A DNA stretch of 64,000 bases from Acidobacteriota bacterium (GCA_021780075.1 JAJXZL010000048.1:178355-242354), one strand, 5' to 3'. Counted from the stretch's first letter, positions 25,679 to 35,006 are shown. Numbers and translations are program-made. Notes: generated from the sequence alone by a model not told the origin.

Positions 25679-27976
25679 ATGTGTGCCTGTCTCCGTACCT
25701 CTTGCCGCCTCACTCTGCCTTCCGCGCTGTCCCTGCTTGCGGCCGTACTGACCGCTGCAACCGCCCGGCCTTTGCCGGCCCAGAACACGCACTTGTGGAC
25801 ACAATCCCGGCTTGAGGAGTTTGAAAAGGGCACGCCGGAGGGGGTCGCGATTGGCAGCGACGGCCACCTGCGCCAGGGGCCCGGGCTGAACGAAATCCTG
25901 ACCACTCCGTCGACCTTTGTCTGGTCGGTCGCGGTGGACAAGAACGGCACCGCCTATCTCGGCACCGGCTCGCCTGCCACCGTCTTGCGCATCGGCACGC
26001 AAAAGGGCGAGAAGCCTTTCACTCTGTTTGAGACCAGGGACCTGAGCGTGCAGGTGGTCCGGCTCGGTCCGGATGGCGCGCTCTATGCAGCCACAATGCC
26101 CGGCGGCAAAGTCTACAAGCTCAACCCGGGCGCGGCAACAAAGCAGGATGAGGCCAACGCCACGGTGGTCTTTGACGCCACCAAACTCAATGGCGCCAAA
26201 CCAGGCGACGCAAAAGCTGGCGCCGACAAGGGCGAGGGGAAGTCGCACTACATCTGGGACATGACCTTCGACGAGCAGGGCCGGCTCTACATTGCCACGG
26301 GCGGGCCGGGAGCAGTGTTTCGCGTGGACCCCGCCAAGCCTGCCGCCCAGCCTGAAGAATTCTTCAAGAGCGACGAGCCGCACATCCGCTCACTGGCGTG
26401 GGACGCAAAAGGCAACCTGATTGCCGGCTCAGAGGGTAGTGGCTTGATCTACCGCATCAGCCCGCAAGGCAAGGGCTACGTGCTCTTTGATGCGCCGCGC
26501 CGCGAAATCACATCCGTGGCCGTAGCAGGCAACGGCACCATTTACGCCGCCAGCGTGGGCGACAAGAGCCGCAACCCGCTGCCGCCTCTGCCCATTCAGG
26601 GAGTCGGCGCCATCACCTTCACCGTGGTTCAGCCGGGCTCACTGCAAACTGCAAACGCCAGCGCTTCCGTGCCCGAGGGCTCAGAGATTTACGCCTTGCA
26701 GGAAGGGCAGGCCCCGCGCAAGCTCTGGTCCGGCAAGGACGAAGTGGTCTATGCCCTGGCAGTGCGGCCTGATGGCCTGCTGGCGCTGAGCGGGAATCGC
26801 GGCCGCATCTTCAAAATTGAGCCCGACGGCAGCTATGCAGACGTGGCGCACCTGGACGCGCGGCAGGGATTGAGCATGGCTGCGGCTCAGAATCAAGCGG
26901 GCATCCTCATTGGCACAGGCAACACCGGCAAACTGATCTTTCTGGGCGTGGCGGAAAAACATGAGTACGCCAGCGATGTGCTGGATGCGGGCGCGCTCTC
27001 TCGCTTCGGCCGCGTGGAAGTGGAGCCCGGCTCGACCGGATATGATCTGTGGACCCGCACCGGCAACGTGGAGCAACCCGTGCGCGGCTGGAGCGAATGG
27101 CTCCCGCTGAAAGAAGGCGCAGTGGCATCGCCCGCCGGACGCTTCCTGCAATGGAAGGCCGACCTGAAGGCCGGCGGAAATGTGGGCAGCGTCGGCGTGA
27201 ATTACCTTCCCGTGAATGCCGCTCCGGTGGTGGACGATTTGGTGGTGGCAACCGGCGCGCGGCTGAATCCGCAAATGCAACAGGCCGGCACGCAGCAGAT
27301 GGTGAACATCGCATTCCCTTCGTCGAATCAGCCAACCGCCACCTTCGACGCGGGAGCCGCAGCGCCTTTGCAGGCGCTGAAAGACCGCACCGGCATTACC
27401 GTGCGGTGGGCCGCGCACGACGACAACGACGATGACCTGATTTATTCGCTCTATCTGCGCGGAGACGGCGAACACGTTTGGCGGCTGCTGAAACGCGACA
27501 TCACAGACAAGGCATACAGCTTCGACGCAACGCTGATTCCAGATGGCGGGTACCAGGTAAAAGTGGTAGCCTCCGACGCGCCGTCAAACTCTCCCGGCGA
27601 CGCGCTCACCGGTGAGAAGGTGAGCGATCGCTTCGAGGTGGACACAACGCCGCCTGTTGTCACCGCGCTCAAGGCAGAGGAAGAAACGGCTGCCTGTAAG
27701 CAGCCAAACTGCCTCAAGTCGATCCATCTGACCTTTGACGCCGAGGATGCCACCTCGCCCATCGCGCATGCCGAGTACTCGCTGGACGCGGGCAAGTGGC
27801 AGTTCATCGCGCCGGTGGGCCAGCTTTCAGATGCGAAGCACGAGCACTACGACCTGGTTCTGCCAGCATCGGCGCTTGACGTCAAGACTGGCGAGCACCT
27901 GCTCACCGTGCGCGCCTATGACCGCTATGACAATGTGGGCGTGGCCAAGACGGTGTTCGGTTCAGCGGCAAAGTAA
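25679..27976 (+). CDS. Secreted beta-propeller protein, unknown function
   Basis: A 765-residue protein with an N-terminal signal peptide (LTLPSALSLLAAVLTAATARPLPA). The first roughly 430 residues look like NHL/YVTN/SMP-30-type propeller blades with repeated patterns such as VWSVAVDKNGTAYLGTG, RLGPDGALYAATMPGGKVY, DEQGRLYIATGGPGAVFRVD and WDAKGNLIAGSEGSGLIY. The C-terminal part (from about 560) has beta-sandwich-like segments (DDDLIYSLYLRGDGE, VDTTPPVVTALKAEEE, HAEYSLDAGKWQFI). No enzyme motif is evident. It probably binds a ligand in the periplasm or outside the cell. A LolC/E-type permease follows 18 bases later. Confidence 0.75.
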   Translation: MCACLRTSCRLTLPSALSLLAAVLTAATARPLPAQNTHLWTQSRLEEFEKGTPEGVAIGSDGHLRQGPGLNEILTTPSTFVWSVAVDKNGTAYLGTGSPATVLRIGTQKGEKPFTLFETRDLSVQVVRLGPDGALYAATMPGGKVYKLNPGAATKQDEANATVVFDATKLNGAKPGDAKAGADKGEGKSHYIWDMTFDEQGRLYIATGGPGAVFRVDPAKPAAQPEEFFKSDEPHIRSLAWDAKGNLIAGSEGSGLIYRISPQGKGYVLFDAPRREITSVAVAGNGTIYAASVGDKSRNPLPPLPIQGVGAITFTVVQPGSLQTANASASVPEGSEIYALQEGQAPRKLWSGKDEVVYALAVRPDGLLALSGNRGRIFKIEPDGSYADVAHLDARQGLSMAAAQNQAGILIGTGNTGKLIFLGVAEKHEYASDVLDAGALSRFGRVEVEPGSTGYDLWTRTGNVEQPVRGWSEWLPLKEGAVASPAGRFLQWKADLKAGGNVGSVGVNYLPVNAAPVVDDLVVATGARLNPQMQQAGTQQMVNIAFPSSNQPTATFDAGAAAPLQALKDRTGITVRWAAHDDNDDDLIYSLYLRGDGEHVWRLLKRDITDKAYSFDATLIPDGGYQVKVVASDAPSNSPGDALTGEKVSDRFEVDTTPPVVTALKAEEETAACKQPNCLKSIHLTFDAEDATSPIAHAEYSLDAGKWQFIAPVGQLSDAKHEHYDLVLPASALDVKTGEHLLTVRAYDRYDNVGVAKTVFGSAAK

Positions 27977-27994
27977 AGGGGCCTGCTCACACCC

Positions 27995-29281
27995 ATGCGA
28001 TTTGAGTTTTTTGTAGCGGCGCGGTACCTGAGGGCCAAACGGCGGCAGGCCGTGGTGGGCGTGGTCACCACCATCTCCATTGCCGGTGTAGCTGCCGGTG
28101 TGGCTGCGCTGATCATTGCACTGGCCATCACCAACGGCATGCGGCGCGACCTGCAGGACCGGCTTCTGGGAGCCTCAGCGCATGTGGACCTGATGCGTAC
28201 AGCGGCAGACGGCATCAAGGATTGGCAACCGCTGCTGCAGCGCCTTCGCCATGTGCCTCACGTAACAGCCGCAGCGCCAGGCCTCTATGGCCAGGTGCTG
28301 GTTTCGCGCGGGCCACGCGCGGGTTTCGCCCTCATCAAGGGCATCATTCCAGCACAAGAGCGCACCGTCAGCAACCTGCTGGACTCGATTACCAGCGGCT
28401 CAACCAGGGATCTTGACCCTGAACCACCTGCGCCCGCCGCAAACCCGAACGCGGGCGACAACACGCTTCCGGCACCGCCGAATACGCCTTATCCGCCGCT
28501 GGTTCTGGGCAAGGATCTGGCCGAGCAGATTGGCGCGCAGGTGGGCGACAGCGTGCTGGTCACCAGTCCGCAGGGCGAACTGACGCCGCTCGGCCTTGCT
28601 CCCAAATACCAGCGCTTCCGCGTGGCGGGCATCTACCACTCCGGCTTCTATCAGTACGACGCGGCCATGGCCTTCATGCGGCTCTCTGACGCACAAAGGC
28701 TCTTCAGCGAACCCGACCTGCTCTCGGTCATCAGCTTCAAGGTGGACGATCTGTATCGCGCGCCCGAAATCGGCCAGGCCATTGAGCAGGCCGCCGGCAA
28801 AGGTTTTATGACCACCAACTGGATGGAAGTGAACCGCGAACTCTTCCGTGCACTCAAGCTGGAACAGGTGGTCACGTTCATCGTGATTGCGCTCATTGTG
28901 ATCGTGGCCGCGCTGAATATTCTGATCGCGCTCACCATGATGGTGATGGAGAAAACGCGCGACATTGCCGTACTGATGAGCTTTGGTGTCGATCCAGGTC
29001 AGGTGCGGCGCATCTTCCTGATGCAGGGTCTGCTGATCAGTGTCCTCGGCACAGCGCTGGGCCTCGTACTGGGCTATCTCGCAGCCTGGGCCGGCGGGCA
29101 CTACCACTTCATTCATCTTTCGGCTGAGGTGTACTCGATTGACACGCTGCCCTTCGCGCCCCGCCCGCTGGATGGCGTGATTGTGGCCGCTGTCTCAATG
29201 GCGATCTCGCTGCTGGCGACACTCTATCCGTCGTCAGCGGCCGCGCGCATTCTCCCCGCTGAGGCGCTGCGGTACGAGTAG
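27995..29281 (+). CDS. LolC/LolE-type ABC transporter permease
   Basis: A 428-residue FtsX-superfamily permease with the LolC/E signature at the N-terminus (FFVAARYLRAKRRQ, then VVTTISIAGVAAGVAALIIALAI). A large periplasmic domain follows, then three C-terminal membrane spans (FIVIALIVIVAALNILIALTMMV and two others) with EKTRDIAVLMSFGVDPGQVRRIF. The Lol complex moves lipoproteins from the inner membrane to the carrier LolA. The cognate ATPase LolD is not adjacent. The family also contains MacB-like permeases, but the KTRDIAVLMS coupling-helix pattern fits LolC/E best. Confidence 0.87.
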   Translation: MRFEFFVAARYLRAKRRQAVVGVVTTISIAGVAAGVAALIIALAITNGMRRDLQDRLLGASAHVDLMRTAADGIKDWQPLLQRLRHVPHVTAAAPGLYGQVLVSRGPRAGFALIKGIIPAQERTVSNLLDSITSGSTRDLDPEPPAPAANPNAGDNTLPAPPNTPYPPLVLGKDLAEQIGAQVGDSVLVTSPQGELTPLGLAPKYQRFRVAGIYHSGFYQYDAAMAFMRLSDAQRLFSEPDLLSVISFKVDDLYRAPEIGQAIEQAAGKGFMTTNWMEVNRELFRALKLEQVVTFIVIALIVIVAALNILIALTMMVMEKTRDIAVLMSFGVDPGQVRRIFLMQGLLISVLGTALGLVLGYLAAWAGGHYHFIHLSAEVYSIDTLPFAPRPLDGVIVAAVSMAISLLATLYPSSAAARILPAEALRYE

Positions 29282-29284
29282 ACG

Positions 29285-29488
29285 CTACTGCGGCGTGATG
29301 ATGCCGCCAACCGCGTGGCGGCTCGGCAGCACGATGCCGCGATGGTCCACTTCAGCGGCGGGACCGCCTGGCGAGTCGAGAGCCGGGATGCGCGCCTCTT
29401 CAATCAAAGCACCGCCACACGCGGGACACCTGTTCGCGCCGGTTCCTGGCGCGAGCACTGCTCGGCATTGGCTGCAAATCTTTTCCAT
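29285..29488 (-). CDS. Small zinc-ribbon protein
   Basis: A 67-residue protein with two CxxC pairs (KICSQCRAVL and ANRCPACGGAL), a compact zinc ribbon, followed by a 35-residue tail without known motifs. It ends four bases from the stop of the permease gene on the opposite strand. The function is unknown. Confidence 0.65.
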   Translation of the reverse strand: MEKICSQCRAVLAPGTGANRCPACGGALIEEARIPALDSPGGPAAEVDHRGIVLPSRHAVGGIITPQ

Positions 29489-29591
29489 ATCTCAAAAGCT
29501 TACCGGATTGAGGCCGAAGTTTTCACGACGCATAACGTGAGAATAGCCGTGCGCTTGCCCGCGTTTCAGGCGCACCCGCTACACTTAAGCT

Positions 29592-30470
29592 ATGCATCCT
29601 CCTATTCGCATGGTGGCAATTGACATGGACGGCACCCTGCTGCCGACATTTACACAGGCCATCAGCAGGCGCAATGCGCAGGCGCTCAAGGCCGCGCAAG
29701 AGGCCGGCATTACGGTGGTTATCGCCACCGGAAGACGCCAGGCCTACACCGCGCCGCTGCTTGACAGCGTTGGATTGCGAGCGGACACACCGCTGATTAC
29801 GTCCAATGGAGCAGTGACGCGAACTCTGGTAGGAGATCGCATGGACCGCGTGTACATGGAAGCGCGGGTGGCGCGAGGGGTTTGCGGCCTGTTGCGACAG
29901 TTCGGAGTGATGGTGTTTACCTTCGACAGACCAGGGCGAGGCGAGTTGGTGCTGGAAGACCTGGATCAGGCCCACGGACGAATTGCGCTGTGGGTCGAGG
30001 CCAACCGCAAGGCCATTGAGGTGGTAAAGCCCTTGGAGAATGCGCTGGAAGACGGCGAGGACCCTGTCCAGGGCATGGTGGCTGGTGGAATGAGCAAGAT
30101 GCGGCTGGCGGAAAAGGCGCTGAAAGCCAGCGAATGGAATGGCCTCTGCGAGTGCGTACGGACAGAGTATCCGGGGCGCGATCTGTCGATTCTTGACCTG
30201 CTCCCCCCCGGTGTATCAAAAGGATGGGCGCTGGAGCGGCTGGCGAACACGCTGGGAATCCATCGCAAGGAAACAATGGCCATTGGCGATAACTGGAATG
30301 ACGTGGAGATGCTGGAATGGGCAGGTCAGGGCGTCATCATGGGCAATGCCGCACAGGACCTGCGCACCATGGCGAAGATGCGCGGCTGGAAGCAGGCGCC
30401 GCCGAATGATGAGGACGGCGTAGCCGTGGTGCTGGAGGCTGCCGTAGCGCGGCGCATAGCCAGTGCTTGA
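29592..30470 (+). CDS. Cof-type HAD hydrolase
   Basis: A 292-residue haloacid-dehalogenase-type phosphatase of the Cof/IIB subfamily. Motif I is VAIDMDGTLLP, motif II is VVIATGRR, motif III is the Lys in GVSKGWALERLA, and motif IV is AIGDNWNDVEMLEWAG. The cap domain lies between about residues 85 and 200. Members dephosphorylate sugar phosphates, FMN or similar small molecules; the substrate here is not predictable. Confidence 0.9.
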   Translation: MHPPIRMVAIDMDGTLLPTFTQAISRRNAQALKAAQEAGITVVIATGRRQAYTAPLLDSVGLRADTPLITSNGAVTRTLVGDRMDRVYMEARVARGVCGLLRQFGVMVFTFDRPGRGELVLEDLDQAHGRIALWVEANRKAIEVVKPLENALEDGEDPVQGMVAGGMSKMRLAEKALKASEWNGLCECVRTEYPGRDLSILDLLPPGVSKGWALERLANTLGIHRKETMAIGDNWNDVEMLEWAGQGVIMGNAAQDLRTMAKMRGWKQAPPNDEDGVAVVLEAAVARRIASA

Positions 30471-30488
30471 ACAACAGGCTGAGGAAAT

Positions 30489-31229
30489 TTGATTTTGCGC
30501 ATTGTGGCACATTGCATTCTCGCGGCAGGCACGCTGGCTGTGCTGGCGGCGACCTCGCATGCAGCCGAGCGCGTGACCCTCAGCAACGGATTCGAAATGC
30601 GCTGCGATCATCACGCCCGGGTTGGAACGCGCGTCCGGCTCTACTTGAGCGCGGGAGAAAACAACTACATCGAGCTTCGCCCCGAGGAGATTGCAAGTTT
30701 CGAGCAGATTCCCGATCCGCCCGCGCAACAGGCACCACCCTCCGCGCACGCGTCGAGCTCTGACGCAAAACTGAACCCGGGCGATCTGCGTGAAATGCTC
30801 GCCGAGGCCGGCCACGAGCACAACCTGGACGTGGACCTGCTGGCCAGCCTGGTGAAAGCCGAGAGCAGCGGCAACGCCCGTGCCGTGAGCCGCGCCGGGG
30901 CACGCGGTCTGATGCAGTTGATGCCTGCAACCGCAGCCGGCCTGGGCGTTGCAGACAGTTTCAAGCCGGATGAGAATGTGAACGGCGGTTCGACGTATCT
31001 GGATGAGTTGCTGACGCGCTACCACGAAAACCTGGCAATGGCGCTGGCCGCCTACAATGCAGGCCCGGCCGCGGTGGACCGCTACCACGGGATTCCGCCC
31101 TACCATGAAACGCGTGCCTACGTGGCGCGGGTGATTCACGAATTCAACCGGCGCGTGCTGGCGCGCGAGGCACAGGCCCGCCAAGGGAGTGCCGCAAAGG
31201 TTTCCCCTGGCAGCACTCCGGGGCGATAA
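30489..31229 (+). CDS. Lytic transglycosylase (SLT family)
   Basis: A 246-residue exported peptidoglycan lyase. The signal peptide (IVAHCILAAGTLAVLAATSHA) is followed by a short N-terminal beta region and a linker. The SLT domain has VKAESSGNARAVSRAGARG with the catalytic Glu, LMQLMPATA, and ALAAYNAGPAAVDRY. It cleaves the MurNAc-GlcNAc bond, giving 1,6-anhydro ends. A TTG start at 30489 follows GAGGAAA; a second in-frame TTG at 30495 is equally plausible. Confidence 0.9.
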   Translation: MILRIVAHCILAAGTLAVLAATSHAAERVTLSNGFEMRCDHHARVGTRVRLYLSAGENNYIELRPEEIASFEQIPDPPAQQAPPSAHASSSDAKLNPGDLREMLAEAGHEHNLDVDLLASLVKAESSGNARAVSRAGARGLMQLMPATAAGLGVADSFKPDENVNGGSTYLDELLTRYHENLAMALAAYNAGPAAVDRYHGIPPYHETRAYVARVIHEFNRRVLAREAQARQGSAAKVSPGSTPGR

Positions 31230-31291
31230 TCCTTTCATGGCAGTTACGCCCTGAACTTAGAATGAACGAGTAACTTAAAGGCGGAGCACGC

Positions 31292-32359
31292 TTGAAGAAA
31301 AATCATTTGATTCTGGGTTTGCTGGTGCTTGCAGCGCTGGTGGCACTCATCATCTGGGGCCGGGAAAGAATTCACTTTGACTTTGCAGATTTCCGCTCCC
31401 AGATTGCGCTGGCCGACTGGCGGCGCATCGGCATTGCGACCGGCTGCATCTACCTTGGCTACGTCTTCCGCTCTGTGCGCTGGTCGATGCTGCTGCGCCA
31501 CAACAAGAATGTGCCGATGTTTTCCCTGGTGGGAACACAGGTGATCGGCTTCACCGCGGTGGCGCTCATCGGGCGCGTTGCCGATCCGGTGCGACCCTAT
31601 CTGGTATCCAGAAAAACCAGCCTTCCGCTGAGTTCGCAGTTCGCCGTGTACATTGTGGAGCGCCTCTTTGACCTTGGCTCGATGGCGCTGCTGTTTTCCT
31701 CCGTCATCCTGCTGGCCCCTGCCGGAGCCATGCCACACCCCGAGATTGTGAAGAAGGCCGGATATGGCGGCATGCTGCTCACCTTTGCCGGCGCGCTTTT
31801 TCTAGTCGTAGTAAGACTGGCTGGCGGCATCGTAGCTTCGTTCTTTGAGCACATCTTCGGCCTCGTGTCGAAGTCGCTGGCCGAGGCCGCCGGACACAAG
31901 ATTCGTGCCTTCCATGCGGGCCTCGACACGATGCGCACCTTCTCTGACTTTGCAGTGGCCGCAGGGATTTCCCTGAGTATGTGGGGCCTGATTTTATTTG
32001 CGTACCTCGAATGCACGCGGGCCTTCACCAGCAGCCCGGAACTTGCCTCCATGACGCTGGCCAAGTGCATGCTGCTGCTGGCCTTCAGCGGAACCGCCAG
32101 CGTCTTTCAGTTGCCGGTGCTGGGCTGGTTCACGCAAATCGGCCTGGTGGCAGCGGCGCTGTCGAGCTTTCTTGGCGTAACACCGGAGGCAGCAACGGCC
32201 TGCGCCGCAACAATCCTCCTCGTCACATTTCTGAGCATTATCCCCATCGGCCTTGTGTGGGCGCGGTTTGAGCATGTGAGCCTGCGCAAGATTACCCACG
32301 AAAGCGGAGAAGCCGAAGAGCTACTGGAAGCAAAGGAAGCCGCGGAAACACCGCAGTGA
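31292..32359 (+). CDS. Flippase-like membrane protein (LPG synthase TM / UPF0104 family)
   Basis: A 355-residue polytopic membrane protein with about eight spans. The family pattern is visible in LALADWRRIGIATGCIYLGYVFRSVRWSMLLR-like segments (parts at about residues 45-75), GFTAVALIGRVADPVRPYLVSRKTSLPLS and YIVERLFDLGSMALL. This domain is shared with the transmembrane part of lysylphosphatidylglycerol synthase and with proteins proposed to flip lipids. No synthetase domain is attached. It has a TTG start and converges on the DUF502 gene with 12 bases between stops. Confidence 0.82.
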   Translation: MKKNHLILGLLVLAALVALIIWGRERIHFDFADFRSQIALADWRRIGIATGCIYLGYVFRSVRWSMLLRHNKNVPMFSLVGTQVIGFTAVALIGRVADPVRPYLVSRKTSLPLSSQFAVYIVERLFDLGSMALLFSSVILLAPAGAMPHPEIVKKAGYGGMLLTFAGALFLVVVRLAGGIVASFFEHIFGLVSKSLAEAAGHKIRAFHAGLDTMRTFSDFAVAAGISLSMWGLILFAYLECTRAFTSSPELASMTLAKCMLLLAFSGTASVFQLPVLGWFTQIGLVAAALSSFLGVTPEAATACAATILLVTFLSIIPIGLVWARFEHVSLRKITHESGEAEELLEAKEAAETPQ

Positions 32360-32371
32360 GGCGGATAGACT

Positions 32372-33034
32372 TTACTGCGCCGGCGGGCTCCCCGACTGCG
32401 TAAACCGGATCGTCTCCGGCGCAACGGCCCCGCCCGTGAGCAACATGCTCATCGCCTGTTCCATCGTCATGTCCGTTTCGGTCACGCGGTCCAAGGGCAG
32501 CACTTGCAGAAATGCTGATGTGGGGTTGATCGCATTGGGCAGGAGAACCGCCGCCAATTCCTGCCCCGTGGTGGAGTCGGTTATCGTGCGCGTCAAAAAT
32601 CCGACACTCTTCTGCCCGGCGATGGGAAAGTCGATCAGCACCACGCGCTGGCTGGATTCCTTCTTCGCCATCATGGTGTCAAGCAGTTGGCGCACCGAGG
32701 TGTAGACCTTGGCTACGAAAGGCAGGCGCTCCAGCAGCGCTTCAAACAGGCTGAAGGCCTGCCGGCCCACCACCAGCGACGTAACGCGGCCCACAACGTA
32801 AAGCACCACCAGCGTAAGCACAATGGCCAGTGCCGGCTGAAGCCAGGGCTGCGCAAGCCAGTCCTCGGGAAAAGTGGTTTCAAAAAAACGGAGCAATGGC
32901 ATCCCCGCCTTGGCAAGGTTGCCCAGAACAAAGCTGAAGACAAGCCAGGTGACAAACAGCGGTCCGATGGTGATGACGCCAGCCAGGATGTTGCGCTGCA
33001 GATCGCGCAGCGGATGTGTCAGAATTCGTTTCAC
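32372..33034 (-). CDS. DUF502 family membrane protein
   Basis: A 220-residue protein with two membrane spans near residues 20-45 (AGVITIGPLFVTWLVFSFVL) and 70-90 (ALAIVLTLVVLYVVGRV). The DUF502 pattern continues with RLPFVAKVYTSVRQLLDT, RVVLIDFPIAGQKSVGFLT and VLLPNAINPTSAFL. Its role is not established, although plant homologues are endomembrane proteins. GTG 33034 is chosen because AGGAGGG lies just upstream; the frame remains open further back without a better site. Confidence 0.85.
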   Translation of the reverse strand: MKRILTHPLRDLQRNILAGVITIGPLFVTWLVFSFVLGNLAKAGMPLLRFFETTFPEDWLAQPWLQPALAIVLTLVVLYVVGRVTSLVVGRQAFSLFEALLERLPFVAKVYTSVRQLLDTMMAKKESSQRVVLIDFPIAGQKSVGFLTRTITDSTTGQELAAVLLPNAINPTSAFLQVLPLDRVTETDMTMEQAMSMLLTGGAVAPETIRFTQSGSPPAQ

Positions 33035-33194
33035 GCGACCCTCCTGGAAACGAGAATACGCGAACCCGGTTGAACGCACGAAGATTCCAGCTACCGCCCA
33101 CCGGTCTTGTCTGTTTTGGCACATTCTGCAGACGCGCAGTGCGGGCAGCAGCAGATGAGGGATTTCCCTTTATAGTGAAGTTGGAAGGTATTCC

Positions 33195-33884
33195 ATGAGT
33201 GATTCAGCACGTCCTGACGCTAGCGAACTGCTCCAGCGCATTCCCAACCCCGCCAGGCTCTATCCACGAGGCGCTGGGGCACCTCAGCAGCCCGCTGGCG
33301 GCACAGGTGCCCCGGCGGGCACAGGCACCCCAGCTACAGGCGCAAAGGCCCCGTCGCTGCCGCCTCAGGACGTTGAGAGCGGTCTGCGGCCCGTCGCGGT
33401 CGCTGCGGCACGCCCGCAGGCAAAGCCACCTCTGCGGCCTGCAGCTCCAGCCCAGCCTTCAGGCTTCCAGCGCGTCTTGGATATGGCGCGCGTGGTGATG
33501 CCTTTGGCGCAGAAGCTGCTACCCCTGCTGGAAGGAAATGTAGCTTCTGCGGTGTCGAATGTGCTGGCGCCGCGTTCCCAGACGTCGCATCCGGTGAGTC
33601 TTGCGCCCATTGAGGACTCTCTGGTGAAAATTCGACTGGACCATCGCGAGATGCGCGACCAGCTGGCAGAGCAGAACTCTTCATTGCAGCGCGTGGCCGA
33701 CCAGTTGGAGAAGGTCAAGGAAGCCACGGATCGCAACACGCTGGAGCAGCAGGAGTTGATGGATAATCTTCATCGCATGCGCAAGAAAGTCGTGATCTAC
33801 GCCTGGATCGGCCTTGGTCTGCTGGCGGCCGCCATCGCTGCCAATGTGATTGTTTTCCTGCGGATCCAGCGGATCCTGCCGTAG
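33195..33884 (+). CDS. Hypothetical tail-anchored coiled-coil membrane protein
   Basis: A 229-residue protein of unknown family. The first 90 residues are Pro/Ala/Gly-rich and disordered. A hydrophobic amphipathic stretch (RVVMPLAQKLLPLLEGNVA) follows, then a likely coiled coil at about 140-190 (REMRDQLAEQNSSLQRVADQ, LEKVKEATDRNTLEQQ) and a C-terminal membrane anchor (IYAWIGLGLLAAAIAANVIVFL). The tail-anchored layout suggests a scaffold facing the cytoplasm. The start has GTTGGAAGG upstream. Confidence 0.65.
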   Translation: MSDSARPDASELLQRIPNPARLYPRGAGAPQQPAGGTGAPAGTGTPATGAKAPSLPPQDVESGLRPVAVAAARPQAKPPLRPAAPAQPSGFQRVLDMARVVMPLAQKLLPLLEGNVASAVSNVLAPRSQTSHPVSLAPIEDSLVKIRLDHREMRDQLAEQNSSLQRVADQLEKVKEATDRNTLEQQELMDNLHRMRKKVVIYAWIGLGLLAAAIAANVIVFLRIQRILP

Positions 33885-33894
33885 GCGGTCTTCC

Positions 33895-34075
33895 CTAGGC
33901 TGGCCAGTCATTTCGCATCATTTTCGATGTGAATTTGATTTCATTAATAGAAATGTTGCTTGCATAAAAGTATATTGTGCTCTTTTTGCTACCTTTTATG
34001 AACTTCGTGATGTGAAACATTGCCAGTCGTATTTTCGGGGGGCTACTATTCCCGGTAGTTGAATTGGGGATAATT
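33895..34075. promoter_or_regulatory. AT-rich intergenic region ahead of the GvpL/F gene
   Basis: This stretch is clearly richer in A and T than the surrounding genes, for example around GATTTCATTAATAGAAATG and AAAAGTATATTGTGC. It holds several -10-like hexamers, but I could not pair one convincingly with a -35 box. It probably carries the promoter for the gene at 34166. Confidence 0.4.
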
Positions 34076-34165
34076 GGCCCCGCGCCACTGAGCAGTTGTT
34101 CTAGAGTTCACAGAGCTTAACTAACGAGCGGCGCTTACCGGCGTTCGCGCACGGAGTTCCTGGTC

Positions 34166-34984
34166 ATGGCATGGTATGCCTACTGCATTGGTGAAAAACA
34201 AGCCTTTCCTGAATTAACCCGTCATCGCAAACCAGTTCCTATGGAATCCGTCCACGGGGTGAGTGGCAACCAGGTCTTTCTTTATCCCGCAAGCGACCTG
34301 GCCGTCATTGTCAGCGAACACAACCCGGCAGAAGCCCTGAACCAGAAGTCGGGCGTGGACCACGCCCGGGTGATCGCGAACTGCTTTCAGCACTCCACGG
34401 TGCTGCCCTTCCGGTTTGGGACAGTCTTCAACGACGACGAAAGTCTGCGCAAGTCTGTGCGGTCAAACCAGCGCCAGTTTCTCTCAAACATTGACAAGCT
34501 GCGCGGCAAGACCGAGATGCACCTGAAAATCTTTGTGGACGACTGCTGTGGGCGCGAAATTAACCGCAACACGTCAACCGAGACTGTAGGCCGCGAGTAT
34601 TTGACCAACCTGAGGGAAACGGCCTCTCGGCAGCGCGAGCGGCAGACGCGCGCGCGCGCGGTGAGCTTCCAGATGCACCGGCTCTTCATACCGCTGGACG
34701 AGGAAGTGACTTGCCGGCTGACGGAAAGCGGCAAGATGGTGCTGGACATCGCCCACCTGATTGAACGGAAGCATGTGGAGCGCTATCAGAACAAGTTCGC
34801 CACCACCATCGCCATGATGCGGGAGTGCCATCTGCAGCTCTCGGGTCCATGGCCGCCCTACCACTTTGTCCACCGGCTCACCCGGGGCGCGCACGTGCCT
34901 GCGCAGACGATTGCCACAGTCGCTTCCCCGGCGATATCGGGTACCGCGGTCGCCATGCCGAACCCGCTTGCCGCACTGGCATAG
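34166..34984 (+). CDS. GvpL/GvpF-family gas vesicle protein homologue (solitary)
   Basis: A 272-residue protein with the GvpL/GvpF pattern: MAWYAYCIGE at the start, VLPFRFGTVFNDDESLR, LRGKTEMHLKIFVDD, REYLTNLRE and the C-terminal SGPWPPYHFV. In gas-vesicle makers GvpF and GvpL are minor proteins needed for vesicle assembly. Here there is no gvpA, gvpN or other gas vesicle gene in the window, so a vesicle role is not supported. The C-terminal roughly 30 residues (after HVPAQT) are Ala/Pro-rich. An AT-rich leader precedes it and a strong terminator follows, so it is probably monocistronic. Confidence 0.82.
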   Translation: MAWYAYCIGEKQAFPELTRHRKPVPMESVHGVSGNQVFLYPASDLAVIVSEHNPAEALNQKSGVDHARVIANCFQHSTVLPFRFGTVFNDDESLRKSVRSNQRQFLSNIDKLRGKTEMHLKIFVDDCCGREINRNTSTETVGREYLTNLRETASRQRERQTRARAVSFQMHRLFIPLDEEVTCRLTESGKMVLDIAHLIERKHVERYQNKFATTIAMMRECHLQLSGPWPPYHFVHRLTRGAHVPAQTIATVASPAISGTAVAMPNPLAALA

Positions 34985-35006
34985 CGCCGTCCCGCATTTA
35001 AATAAG

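Noticed and set aside
25037..26383. A 448-codon open frame on the minus strand
   Set aside because: It runs across three plus-strand genes with clear domains (dehydrogenase end, S4 protein, propeller start). No domain or ribosome binding site supports it.
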